A stretch of DNA of 64,000 nucleotides from Planctomonas deserti (GTDB lineage Bacteria > Actinomycetota > Actinomycetes > Actinomycetales > Microbacteriaceae): contig NZ_QANL01000004.1 in the NCBI RefSeq assembly GCF_003067705.1, positions 452,121 through 516,120 on the forward strand, in the 5' to 3' direction. The notes under the pieces are model-generated. The model saw only the letters and a list, made by a program, of their open reading frames with translations. It did not search any database and was not told where the DNA came from. A program made the position numbers and the translations under genes. Within the stretch, counting starts at the first letter, position 1. Each line of letters begins with the position of its first letter. Below are positions 1 to 7,928 of the stretch, in pieces.

Positions 1-524
1 TCACCCGCTTCAGCCAGGCGATCTTCGGCCCCTCCCCCTATCCCCTCGGCATCCTCGCGCTCAGCCTCATCGCGAGCGCCTACATCGGCGAGATCTTCCG
101 CGCCGGCATCCAGAGCGTCGATCGCGGCCAGCTCGAGGCCTGCCGGGCGCTCGGCATGAGCTACGGCAAGGCGATGCGTCTCGTCGTGGTGCCGCAGGGC
201 ATCCGCCGGGTGCTGCCCGCCCTGGTGAACCAGTTCATCGCCATCGTGAAGGACTCGAGCCTCGTGTACTTCCTCGGGCTGCTCGTCACGGAGCGCGAGC
301 TGTTCCGGGTCGGCCAGGACGCCGCGGTGCTCACCGGCAACCTGTCCCCGCTCGTGCTCGCCGGCCTCTTCTACCTGATCATCACCGTGCCCCTCACCCA
401 CCTCGTCAACTACTTCGACAACCGGTTCCGCACCGGGCGCCGCAAGGCCGCGCCGCCGAAGAGCGGTCTGGACGAGGTCGAGGAGCTGGCACCCGTCACC
501 CTGACCTACGGGAGCAACACATGA
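1..524 (+). CDS. Amino-acid ABC transporter permease (HisM/GlnP type), 5' end missing
   Basis: Integral membrane subunit of a polar amino-acid or opine importer. The reading frame is open from base 3 of the window, so the true start lies upstream; 173 C-terminal residues are visible. The cytoplasmic EAA loop that docks on the ATPase is clear (EACRALGMS, then G about 8 residues later), followed by FIAIVKDSSL and a last membrane span (LVLAGLFYLIITVPL). This combination is typical of the His/Glu/Gln/Arg/opine permease family. The stop overlaps the next start (ATGA), so it is coupled to the ATPase gene. Downstream genes suggest the cargo is a fructosyl amino acid (inference). Confidence 0.9.
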   Translation, partial: TRFSQAIFGPSPYPLGILALSLIASAYIGEIFRAGIQSVDRGQLEACRALGMSYGKAMRLVVVPQGIRRVLPALVNQFIAIVKDSSLVYFLGLLVTERELFRVGQDAAVLTGNLSPLVLAGLFYLIITVPLTHLVNYFDNRFRTGRRKAAPPKSGLDEVEELAPVTLTYGSNT

Positions 525-1291
525 CGTACACATCGCCCGTCCCGGTGACCGACGGTCACCTCTACCAGGGGTCGAGCCTCGAGCTCGTGAACCTCGGCAT
601 GGCGTACGGCGCCATCGACGTGCTGCGCGACGTCAGCATCTCCGTCGCCCCGGGCACGACGACCTGCATCGTCGGCCCCTCCGGCTCCGGCAAGTCCACC
701 ATGCTGCGCGGCATCAACCGCCTGCACGAGCCGAAGTCCGGGAAGGTGCTGCTCGCCGGGGAGGACGCCCTCGCGCTCCGGCCCGACGTCCTGCGCCGGC
801 GGATCGGCCTGGTGTTCCAGCACTTCAACCTCTTCCCCGACCACACCGCACTGGAGAACGTCGCGCTCTCCCTGCGCAAGGTCAAGGGGATGCGGAAGCA
901 GGACGCGCTGCAGGTCGCCAACGAGCGCCTGGCCGAGGTCGGCCTTGCCGAGCGTGCCGATCACCGGCCGAGGGACCTCTCCGGCGGTCAGCAGCAGCGC
1001 GTCGCCATCGCGAGGGCGCTGGCCATGGAGCCCGAGGTCATGCTCTTCGACGAGGTCACGAGCGCGCTCGACCCCGAGCTCGTGAAGGGCGTGCTCAACC
1101 TCATGGCCGCCCTCGGCCAGCGCGGGATGACCATGGTGGTGGTCACCCACGAGATGAACTTCGCGCGCCGGGTGGCCGACCAGGTCGTCTTCATGGACGA
1201 GGGCCGGGTGGTCGAGATCGGGCCGCCCGAGCGAATCTTCGACGCTCCACGCAGCCCGCGGCTCCAGCGCTTCCTCTCGCAGGTGCTCTGA
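521..1291 (+). CDS. Amino-acid ABC transporter ATP-binding protein
   Basis: 256-residue cytoplasmic ATPase powering the permease encoded just upstream. Walker A GPSGSGKST is at residues 52-60, the Q-loop glutamine at 100, the signature LSGGQ at 153-157, Walker B VMLFDEV at about 173-179 with TSALD following, and the switch histidine at 210. Length and motifs match the GlnQ/HisP family of polar amino-acid importers. The start overlaps the permease stop by 4 nt and the gene ends in TGATG shared with the next gene. Walker B is followed by V instead of the usual P (LFDEVTSALD), a tolerated variant. No periplasmic binding protein is visible; it is presumably upstream of the window. Confidence 0.93.
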   Translation: MTYTSPVPVTDGHLYQGSSLELVNLGMAYGAIDVLRDVSISVAPGTTTCIVGPSGSGKSTMLRGINRLHEPKSGKVLLAGEDALALRPDVLRRRIGLVFQHFNLFPDHTALENVALSLRKVKGMRKQDALQVANERLAEVGLAERADHRPRDLSGGQQQRVAIARALAMEPEVMLFDEVTSALDPELVKGVLNLMAALGQRGMTMVVVTHEMNFARRVADQVVFMDEGRVVEIGPPERIFDAPRSPRLQRFLSQVL

Positions 1292-2331
1292 TGGGGCGCG
1301 CCATCCGCGTCGGGCTGGTCGGCTTCGGCACCTCCGGCCGGGTCTTCCACGCCCCCTTCGTAAGCACCGATCCCGACTACTCCCTCGACGTGATCGTCAC
1401 GGCGGACCCCGAGCGCGCCGCCGAGGCGAGCCGCCTGCACCCGGGCGCCCGGATCGTCGGGACGCCGGACGAGCTGTTCGCCCGTGCCGACGAGCTCGAC
1501 CTCGTGATCCTCGGCTCGCCGCCCGCCACGCACGCGCCGCTCGCCCACCGTGCCATCGACGCGGGGCTCGCCGTCGTCGTCGACAAGCCGTTCGCGGTCG
1601 ATGCCCGCGAGGGCGCCGACCTCGTCGACCACGCCGTCAGCAGCGGCGTGCCGCTCACGGTCTTCCAGAACCGGCGCTGGGACGGCGACTTCCTCACTCT
1701 CCGCTCGCTCGTGCGGGACGGCGCCCTCGGCGAGGTGCACCGGTTCGAGTCGCGCTTCACCTGGTGGAAGCCGCAGGAGGCCAAGAGCTGGAAGGCCGCC
1801 GCGACCGCGGCCGAGGGCGGCGGCATCCTGTTCGACCTCGGCACGCACCTCGTCGACCAGGCCGTGCAGCTGTTCGGCGACGTCGACGACGTTCACGCCG
1901 AGCTCGACACCCGCCGTCCGGGCGGCGCCGCGGAGGACGACGCGTTCGTCTCCCTGCTGCACGCGTCCGGGGTGCGCTCGCACCTCTGGATGAGCTCGCT
2001 CGCCGCCCAGGCCGGCCCTCGCTTCCGCGTGCTGGGCTCGAAGGCCGGTTACACGAAGTGGGGCCTCGACGAGCAGGAGGGCCGCCTCAAGGCGGGCGCC
2101 CTGCCCACGGACAACGGCTACGGGATCGAGCCGGAGTCGACCTGGGGCGTGCTCGGCATCGACCCCGACCTCCGGCGCGTGCCAACCGAGCGCGGCTCCT
2201 ACGACTCCTTCTACTCCCAGCTGGCCGATGCACTGCTGCGCGGCGCCGAGCTCCCCGTGGACCCGCGCGACGCCGTACGCGTGCTCGAGGTGCTCGAGCG
2301 CATCCGCGCCGTCGTGCCCGCGCTCGCCTGA
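1291..2331 (+). CDS. Gfo/Idh/MocA family NAD(P)-dependent oxidoreductase
   Basis: 346-residue cytoplasmic dehydrogenase. The N-terminal Rossmann fold has GLVGFGTSG (residues 8-16), the family DKP variant of the EKP motif is at 98-100, and the C-terminal sheet domain has the GGGILFDLGTHLVDQ stretch typical of YdgJ-like members. The start shares one base with the ATPase stop, so it belongs to the transport operon. Family members oxidise or reduce sugars, inositols and sugar conjugates; the substrate here is unknown. Its placement beside FrlB- and FrlD-like genes suggests it acts on a sugar part of an Amadori or opine compound (inference). Confidence 0.85.
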   Translation: MGRAIRVGLVGFGTSGRVFHAPFVSTDPDYSLDVIVTADPERAAEASRLHPGARIVGTPDELFARADELDLVILGSPPATHAPLAHRAIDAGLAVVVDKPFAVDAREGADLVDHAVSSGVPLTVFQNRRWDGDFLTLRSLVRDGALGEVHRFESRFTWWKPQEAKSWKAAATAAEGGGILFDLGTHLVDQAVQLFGDVDDVHAELDTRRPGGAAEDDAFVSLLHASGVRSHLWMSSLAAQAGPRFRVLGSKAGYTKWGLDEQEGRLKAGALPTDNGYGIEPESTWGVLGIDPDLRRVPTERGSYDSFYSQLADALLRGAELPVDPRDAVRVLEVLERIRAVVPALA

Positions 2332-2363
2332 CACCCCTCTCCTCGACACAACCGAAAGAAGTC

Positions 2364-3500
2364 ATGACACACACCACAACCGCCCCCCGCGTCCTCGTCG
2401 TCGGCGCCGGCGTGCTCGGCGTCTCGACGGCCACCGCCCTCGCCCGTGGTGGCGCCCGCGTGACCCTCGTCACCGAGGCCGCCGCGTCGTCCGGCGCCTC
2501 GGGCCGCTCGCTCTCCTGGCTGAATTCCGCCGGGCCGCGCACCGACGCCTACCACCTGCTGCGCACGCTCGGCATCGACCGCTACCGCACCCTGGCCGCT
2601 CGGCTGCCCGGCGCATCCTTCCTCCGCTTCGACGGCGGGCTCACCTGGGCGGCGCCCGGCTCCTCCTACCGTGACCGCTACGAGCACGAGCGCACCATCG
2701 GCTACGACACCGTCTGGCTCCGCCCCGATGAGGTCGCGGCGTGGACGCCCGGCATCAACGCCGAGGCGATCGCCGAGGAGGGCGCCGTCTTCAATCCCGG
2801 CGAGGGCTGGGTCGAGCTTCCGCTGCTCATCGAGCACCTGCTGCGCGAGTTCCGCGCGGCCGGCGGCTTCCTCCAGGAGGGCGTCGGTGCGGTGACCGTG
2901 CAGACCCGCGGCGGTCGCGCCACCGGCGTGCGTACCGCATCCGGCGCCGAGCTCGAGGCCGACGCGGTCGTTCTCGCGACCGGGCCGTCCGTGCCCGCCG
3001 ACCTCGCTCAGTTCGGCATCGAGATCCCCGACGCGACGCCCATCTCCCTGCTCGTGCGCACCAAGCCGGTGCGGCTGCCGCTGCGCGCCGTGCTGAACAC
3101 GCCGCGCGTCGCCGTGCGACCGACCGCGTTCGGCACCCTCGTGCTCGACTCCGCCTGGTCGGAGGAGGAGGTCGTGCCGCGCGGCGACGGCAGCTACGAG
3201 GTGCGGGAGTCGACCGTCCGCGGTCTGCTGCGCGAGGCATCGCACGTGCTGGAGGGCGAGCCGGAGCTCGAGCTCGACGGCTGGGGCGTCGGCCCGAAGC
3301 CGATCCCGGGCGACGGCGAGCCCGTCGCCGGCGAGCTCGAGCAGGTGCCCGGCCTGCACGTGCTCTTCACGCACAGCGGCGCGACACTCGGCCTCATCCT
3401 GGGCCAGCTCACCGCAGACGAGATTCTCACCGGCACGGCCACCCCGCTGCTCGAGTCGTTCCGCCCCTCGCGCTTCGCGACCCGGCTCGCGACCGTCTAG
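2364..3500 (+). CDS. FAD-dependent oxidoreductase of the D-amino-acid oxidase (DAO) family
   Basis: 378-residue flavoprotein. An N-terminal dinucleotide-binding motif VLVVGAGVLGVSTA sits at about residues 10-23, a GASGRS flavin contact follows, and the C-terminal HSGATLGLILGQL segment is typical of DAO/glycine-oxidase folds. The ATG at 2364 follows a purine-rich GAAAGAA element, 32 nt after the previous stop. Such enzymes oxidise secondary or primary amines, including fructosyl amino acids and opines. Lying between an amino-acid transporter and a FrlD/FrlB pair, it may oxidise an Amadori or opine C-N bond, a route parallel to phosphorylation and deglycation (inference). A sarcosine-oxidase-like role cannot be excluded. 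Confidence 0.82.
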   Translation: MTHTTTAPRVLVVGAGVLGVSTATALARGGARVTLVTEAAASSGASGRSLSWLNSAGPRTDAYHLLRTLGIDRYRTLAARLPGASFLRFDGGLTWAAPGSSYRDRYEHERTIGYDTVWLRPDEVAAWTPGINAEAIAEEGAVFNPGEGWVELPLLIEHLLREFRAAGGFLQEGVGAVTVQTRGGRATGVRTASGAELEADAVVLATGPSVPADLAQFGIEIPDATPISLLVRTKPVRLPLRAVLNTPRVAVRPTAFGTLVLDSAWSEEEVVPRGDGSYEVRESTVRGLLREASHVLEGEPELELDGWGVGPKPIPGDGEPVAGELEQVPGLHVLFTHSGATLGLILGQLTADEILTGTATPLLESFRPSRFATRLATV

Positions 3501-3503
3501 CAG

Positions 3504-4337
3504 GTGGCGCCGCGCATCGTCGCGGTCGGCGACAACGTCGTCGACTGCTACCGCAAGCACGCCGTCATGTTCCCCGGCGGCAACTGCGTGAACGTGGCCG
3601 CCTACGCCTCACGGTTCGGCGCCGAGTCCGCCTACGTGGGCGCCGTGGCGGCGGACCCGGCTGGCACCCTCCTCGCCCGTTCGCTGGGCGAGGAGGGCGT
3701 CGGGCTCGACCGGCTGCGGGTCGTGGACGGCTTCACGGCCTACTGCGTGATCGACCACGAGGACGGCGACCGGGTGTTCGTGCAGTCGGAGCTCGGGGTC
3801 TCGCGGTTCGCCCCGGACGGCGAGGACCTCGCCTTCATCGGCACCTTCGACGCCGTGCACGTCGGCCGGTCGAGCGGACTCGACGGGCACCTTCGCGAGC
3901 TCGCCGGCGTCGCCGCGCTGTCCTACGACTTCGCGACCACGACCGACCCGGACCGCATCGCCCGGATCGCCCCCCTGTGCTTCCTCGCCTCCTTCTCGGG
4001 GGGCGGCCTCTCCCAGGCGGAGGCGGACGCCGTGCTGCGCTCGGCATCCGGTGCCGGCGCCCGCTGGACCCTGGTCACCCGGGGAGCGGACGGGGCGCTG
4101 CTCAGCGACGGCACCACCGTTCACGAGTGCCCGGCCGCCCCCGCCACCGTCGTCGACACGCTCGGCGCCGGGGATACCTTCGCTGCCCGCGTGCTCGTCG
4201 GCCTGCTTCGCGGGGAGTCCCCCGCCCACCTCCTCGCCGAGGCGGCCCGCGCAGCCGCAGCCACCTGCGGCATCGTCGGGGCCTTCGGGCACGGCGTTCC
4301 CGTCGACGTCCCCGCCGCAGCCCTCGCCCTGTCCTGA
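3504..4337 (+). CDS. frlD: PfkB-family sugar kinase, fructoselysine 6-kinase-like (FrlD)
   Basis: 277-residue ribokinase-fold kinase. The substrate-lid region has MFPGGNCVNVA (residues 22-32), and the C-terminal PfkB signature DTLGAGDTFAARV at 218-230 contains the anion hole GAGD with catalytic Asp224. It is a GTG start three bases after the previous stop, with no alternative upstream. FrlD phosphorylates fructoselysine (or a related Amadori compound) at O6. The assignment rests on the short length close to E. coli FrlD and on the SIS deglycase encoded next; by sequence alone it could be another small PfkB kinase. Confidence 0.75.
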   Translation: MAPRIVAVGDNVVDCYRKHAVMFPGGNCVNVAAYASRFGAESAYVGAVAADPAGTLLARSLGEEGVGLDRLRVVDGFTAYCVIDHEDGDRVFVQSELGVSRFAPDGEDLAFIGTFDAVHVGRSSGLDGHLRELAGVAALSYDFATTTDPDRIARIAPLCFLASFSGGGLSQAEADAVLRSASGAGARWTLVTRGADGALLSDGTTVHECPAAPATVVDTLGAGDTFAARVLVGLLRGESPAHLLAEAARAAAATCGIVGAFGHGVPVDVPAAALALS

Positions 4338-4414
4338 CCATCGCCCGCGCCATCCCCGGCGCACCATCACCGCACGCCCATCACCACAGGGCAACACCAC
4401 AAGGAGAAACACGC

Positions 4415-5434
4415 ATGACAGACGGCACCTACGTCGGCCCCGGCCCCGTCGCGACGATCCCGGACGACATCGTCTCGTCCCAGGAGCGCGCCCTCGAGCT
4501 CTGGGACGAGATCGACGGCTTCGTCGCCGGGATCCCGGGACCGCTCCGGCGCGTCTTCCTGGTCGGCGCCGGCGGCTCGTACCTCGGCGTCCAGGCCGCG
4601 CAGTACGTGCTGGACCGCCACGCACTCACCCCGTCCGTGGCCATCAACTCCGACGAGTTCTACTTCCGGGCCCCCGCGAGCGTCGGCCCCGGCACGCTCG
4701 TGATCGTGCTGTCGGGCACCGGCAACACCCCGGAGACCATCCGCGCCGGCGAGTGGGCGCGCGAGCGCGGCGCATCCGTCGCCGCCGTGACGCTGCGGGC
4801 CGACGGCCCGCTCGCCCAGTCGCTGGACACGGTCTTCGTGGCCGGGACCGGCAACGGCACGCAGCTGCTGCTGCAGCTGCTCGCGCTCGCGGTGCTGAAG
4901 CGCGACGGCGTGGACGTGACCGGTCAACTCGAGGCGCTGCACGCCCTGCCCGCCGCGCTCCTGGCGGCCGTCGAGGCGTTCGAGCCCCGCGCCGAGCAGA
5001 TCGCGACCGACATGGCGGAGGTGCCGGTGACCTACGTCATCGCGTCGGGCCCGCTCTTCGGCCCGGCCAGCACGTTTACCATGTGCTACCTGCAGGAGAT
5101 GCAGTGGCTCCACGCGTCGACGATCAACGCGGACGAGTTCTTCCAGGGTCCGTTCGAGGTCATCGACCGCGACTCGAAGACCATCGTGTTCCTCGGTGAG
5201 GACGAGACCCGGCCCATGGGTGAGCGCGTGCGGCGCTTCCTCACCACCTACGGCGGCGAGACCTACTACGTCGACAGCGCGGACCTGGAGCTGCCCGGCA
5301 TCCCGGCCGAGCAGCGCGGCTACGTGGCCCCGCTCGTCTACGCGGCACTGGTGGCCCGGCTCGCGGCCCACTACGCGGCCGTCCGCGGCTACGCCCTCGA
5401 GGGCCGCCGCTACATGTGGAAGGTGGACTACTGA
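4415..5434 (+). CDS. frlB: SIS-domain fructosamine 6-phosphate deglycase-like protein (FrlB)
   Basis: 339-residue cytoplasmic protein with two SIS domains. The first carries VGAGGSYLGVQ (residues 50-60) and SGTGNTPET; the second carries the FFQGPFEV motif that in FrlB holds the catalytic glutamate. The C-terminus RRYMWKVDY is the expected FrlB-type tail. It is expected to cleave phosphorylated Amadori compounds to glucose 6-phosphate and the free amine. ATG is preceded by AAGGAG at 4401-4406. It is the last gene of the operon and is followed by a strong nested hairpin. A GlmS-like isomerase is less likely because the glutaminase domain is absent. Confidence 0.85.
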   Translation: MTDGTYVGPGPVATIPDDIVSSQERALELWDEIDGFVAGIPGPLRRVFLVGAGGSYLGVQAAQYVLDRHALTPSVAINSDEFYFRAPASVGPGTLVIVLSGTGNTPETIRAGEWARERGASVAAVTLRADGPLAQSLDTVFVAGTGNGTQLLLQLLALAVLKRDGVDVTGQLEALHALPAALLAAVEAFEPRAEQIATDMAEVPVTYVIASGPLFGPASTFTMCYLQEMQWLHASTINADEFFQGPFEVIDRDSKTIVFLGEDETRPMGERVRRFLTTYGGETYYVDSADLELPGIPAEQRGYVAPLVYAALVARLAAHYAAVRGYALEGRRYMWKVDY

Positions 5435-5450
5435 TCCGCTAGAGCCACCA

Positions 5451-5522
5451 CGCCGACAGGCTCAGGACCACACCCACTCGCGCCCGAACCGCGAGCACCC
5501 ACCGGTCCTGGGCCTGTCGGCG
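5451..5522 (+). terminator. Nested stem-loop after frlB-like gene
   Basis: Arms at 5451-5469 and 5504-5522 are 19 nt long and complementary at 18 of 19 positions; a second hairpin, CTCGCG (5477-5482) with CGCGAG (5490-5495), sits in the loop. It lies 17 nt after the stop of the last gene in the operon, so a terminator or 3' mRNA stabiliser is likely. No T-tract follows. The arm core (GACAGGCTCAGG) matches the repeat family found around the DUF222 genes. Confidence 0.6.
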
Positions 5523-5617
5523 TTCCGCGCGGCCTGCGGTTGCGGCGGACGCGGGCGGTCGCGGCTGCGGCGACGCGCTCGTGGCGGGGATGGTTGTTGA
5601 TGCCGGTGTCCTACTAC

Positions 5618-5641
5618 GGTCCCTGAGCCCGTCGAAGGGAC
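5618..5641 (+). repeat. Repeat element, type A (TCCCT/AGGGA arms)
   Basis: Single copy upstream of the DUF222/HNH gene: TCCCT at 5620-5624, core GAGCCCGTCGA, AGGGA at 5636-5640. Other copies of the same element are at 7218, 7433, 7627, 63078 and 63245. The arms can pair; the core is conserved. The rest of 5523-5617 shows no gene. Confidence 0.75.
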
Positions 5642-5719
5642 GATGGCCGGTCTCTCGATTGGGCTGATAGAAGTTCTCCACAGGGCAAAAGTTCCTCGTC
5701 GAAGAAACTTTCGACGTGG

Positions 5720-5725
5720 TAGAAT
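5720..5725 (+). promoter_or_regulatory. Putative -10 box for a leaderless DUF222 transcript
   Basis: TAGAAT ends 7 nt before the ATG at 5733, which would put the transcription start at or next to the start codon. No Shine-Dalgarno sequence is present. No convincing -35 box is seen. Confidence 0.4.
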
Positions 5726-5732
5726 GTGTGCT

Positions 5733-7193
5733 ATGGCAACGCCGGCAGCGACGCTCCTCCGCACAGCGGACACCGTCGCACGCCTGGGCTCCTCCCCCGC
5801 CGCGTTCGTGACGCTCTCCAAGCAGGACCTCCTCGACGCGTTGCACGCTATCGCCGACCTGCGACAGTCCTGTGACACCTTCTCCGCTTGGATCGCCGGT
5901 GAGCTGAACCGCCGTTCGGTGCCTGACCTCGGTTCCGCCGGGCTCGCGCAGCAGGAGGGTTACCGTACGCCTCAGGCGATGGTCGAGGCCATCACCGGAA
6001 CCACGAAGGGCGGCGCGGTGTCGATCGTGGAAGTGGGCAAGATGCTCGCCGAAACGGACGCCGTCGAAACCGTGCAGCGCGAGCACCCCGAACTCCCGGC
6101 GCCGCCCACCCCGTGGCAGGCGCCGATCGCCCACGCCGTCACCGACGGGAAGGTCTCCATCGCCCAGGCGGACGCCATTCGCGCCGGGCTGGGACTGCCG
6201 ACCGACGCGGTGCCGGCCGAGGCCCTGTCGGAGGCGGCGCGAGAGCTGCTGGATGATGCGGCAACCCTCACGGCCGGTCAGTTGCACCGCCGGGCGAGGC
6301 AACTGCGCGACGACCTGAACGACACCGAAGTCGAGGATCGCGAAAAGGCCCAGTTGGAGCAGCAGCACCTCAAGGCATGGAAGCGCCCCGACGGGATGGT
6401 GGAAGGCAAGTTCCTCTACGCACCCGAACCCGGAGCCTTCCTCCTCTCCGTCCTCGACGAGCTGACCAACCCGAGACGAGGCGGCCCGCGCTTCGTCAAG
6501 GAAGAGGACCGCGCCCGGATCGACGCCATCGTCAACGACCCCCGCTCCACCGAACGCTTGGCCGCGGACGGGTTCCTCGAGCTCCTCCGCATCGGCGCGG
6601 ACGCCGATCCCGGACAGGTCTTCGGATCGAGGCGGCCGGCGGTGCGGGTGATCGTGACGAAGGAGTCACTGCAGACCGGCGAGGGCCACGGCTCCATCCA
6701 GGACACCGGCGAGGCGGTCTCGATCGCCACCATCCGCCGCGAGGTCTGCAACACGGGAACGGTCGCGGTGGTCCTCGATGACGATGGTCAGTGCGTGAAC
6801 GTCGGTCGCGAGCAGCGGCTCTTCACCGCCCGCCAGCGCACCGGCCTCGCGGTTCGGGACGGTGGGTGCATGTGGCCGGGCTGCGATCGCCCGCCGTCCT
6901 GGTGCGAGGCCCACCACATCAATCAGTGGAAACGGGACAACGGCAAGACGGACATCGCCGACGGCGTGCTCCTGTGCAAGCACCACCACCTGCTCCTTCA
7001 CAACAACGGCTGGGACATCCGACGAACCGGCGGGCGGTACCTGCTGCTCCCGCCGAGATCGATCAGCCCGACCCGCGAAGCCCGCCACCTGGCGACCAAG
7101 AGCAGAGCGGTCCAAGACTGGAACGCCCGCCGACACCGCCTCCGAGCGCATGACCGAGACCGCTCCCCAGAACCGACCCCACCCGGCGACTGA
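5733..7193 (+). CDS. DUF222 and HNH endonuclease domain protein (13E12 family)
   Basis: 486-residue protein: an N-terminal DUF222 region (to about residue 330) and a C-terminal HNH nuclease fold with CMWPGC (379-384), catalytic HHI (394-396) and CKHHHLLLHNNGW (415-427). The ATG at 5733 is preferred over in-frame ATG 5643 because TAGAAT lies 7 nt upstream and residues before MATPAATLL look unlike protein. This is a multicopy family in mycobacteria and Microbacteriaceae; its biological role is not established. A close paralogue lies in inverted orientation at 63310-64000, with the same downstream repeats. It is not known to be mobile by itself. Confidence 0.9.
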   Translation: MATPAATLLRTADTVARLGSSPAAFVTLSKQDLLDALHAIADLRQSCDTFSAWIAGELNRRSVPDLGSAGLAQQEGYRTPQAMVEAITGTTKGGAVSIVEVGKMLAETDAVETVQREHPELPAPPTPWQAPIAHAVTDGKVSIAQADAIRAGLGLPTDAVPAEALSEAARELLDDAATLTAGQLHRRARQLRDDLNDTEVEDREKAQLEQQHLKAWKRPDGMVEGKFLYAPEPGAFLLSVLDELTNPRRGGPRFVKEEDRARIDAIVNDPRSTERLAADGFLELLRIGADADPGQVFGSRRPAVRVIVTKESLQTGEGHGSIQDTGEAVSIATIRREVCNTGTVAVVLDDDGQCVNVGREQRLFTARQRTGLAVRDGGCMWPGCDRPPSWCEAHHINQWKRDNGKTDIADGVLLCKHHHLLLHNNGWDIRRTGGRYLLLPPRSISPTREARHLATKSRAVQDWNARRHRLRAHDRDRSPEPTPPGD

Positions 7194-7215
7194 CCGTGCC
7201 CATCAGCAGCTCTTC

Positions 7216-7650
7216 ACGGTCCCTGAGCCAGTCGAAGGGACGCGGCGCACCTCACGTCGCTTCGACAAGCTCAGCGACCGTGACGGCTCAGCGACCGTGC
7301 TGGCTCAGCGACGGTATGGACCAGCGACCGCGTCGGTGACGGGGCGTGAACGGAGGAGCCAGCCATCCGCATTCCGTCGCTGCTCGCAAAGCTCTGCGAG
7401 ACAACCAGTGCAGGCGGGCGGAACCACCCGACGGTCCCTGAGCCTGTCGAAGGGACGCGACGCACCTCACGTCGCTTCGACAGGCTCAGCGACCGTATGG
7501 CTCAGCGACCGTATGGACCAGCGACCGCGTCGGCGACGGGCCGTGAACGGAGGAGCCGGCCACCCGCTTTCCGTCGCTGCTCGCGAAGCTCTCGGGAACG
7601 ACCGGCGCCGATCGGCGGCACACCTCGGTCCCTGAGCCCGTCGAAGGGAC
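7216..7650 (+). repeat. Tandem ~200-bp composite repeat downstream of the DUF222 gene
   Basis: Two units begin with type A elements at 7218 and 7433, and a third A element at 7627 closes the array (A-to-A spacing 215 and 194 bp). Each unit holds a type A element, then a type B element (GTCGCT ... AGCGAC; 7256-7278 and 7471-7493), partial GGCTCAGCGACCG copies, a GTGAACGGAGGAGCC stretch and a CGTCGCTGCTCGC stretch. The same order recurs on the other strand at 63023-63270. No gene is seen in 7194-7670. Confidence 0.75.
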
Positions 7651-7670
7651 GCGAGGTGGCGGTGGGACCT

Positions 7671-7835
7671 CTACTCGTCCGCGGGGCCCGGGCGGACCTG
7701 GGCGTCGTCGCGGATGTCGATGCGGGTCGCGCCGTTCGTGCCTTCGGACACGTCGATTCGCGGGTCCGCGTCCGACTCCACCGCTTCGGGGGCGCTGGTC
7801 AGCTGGTCCCTGCGCTTCTCGTCGAAGTCCGTCAT
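7671..7835 (-). CDS. Small acidic protein of unknown function
   Basis: 54 residues, beginning MTDFDEKRRDQLTSAPEAV, rich in Asp, Glu and Arg and with no membrane segment, Cys or recognisable motif. The start at 7835 has a good Shine-Dalgarno (GAGGGAGAG) just upstream; an in-frame ATG at 7904 would add a poor basic extension. I do not recognise the family. The even charge pattern and ribosome-binding site argue for a genuine small gene; its neighbour is the J/NERD gene on the same strand 93 nt upstream. Confidence 0.55.
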   Translation of the reverse strand: MTDFDEKRRDQLTSAPEAVESDADPRIDVSEGTNGATRIDIRDDAQVRPGPADE

Positions 7836-7928
7836 CGCTCTCCCTCGTGGCTCGCGCCGGCCGGCTTTGCGGCCCGCCCGTCCCACCGTAGCGGCGAGCG
7901 ACACAGGCGGCAGGGTCGGGCGGCAGGG

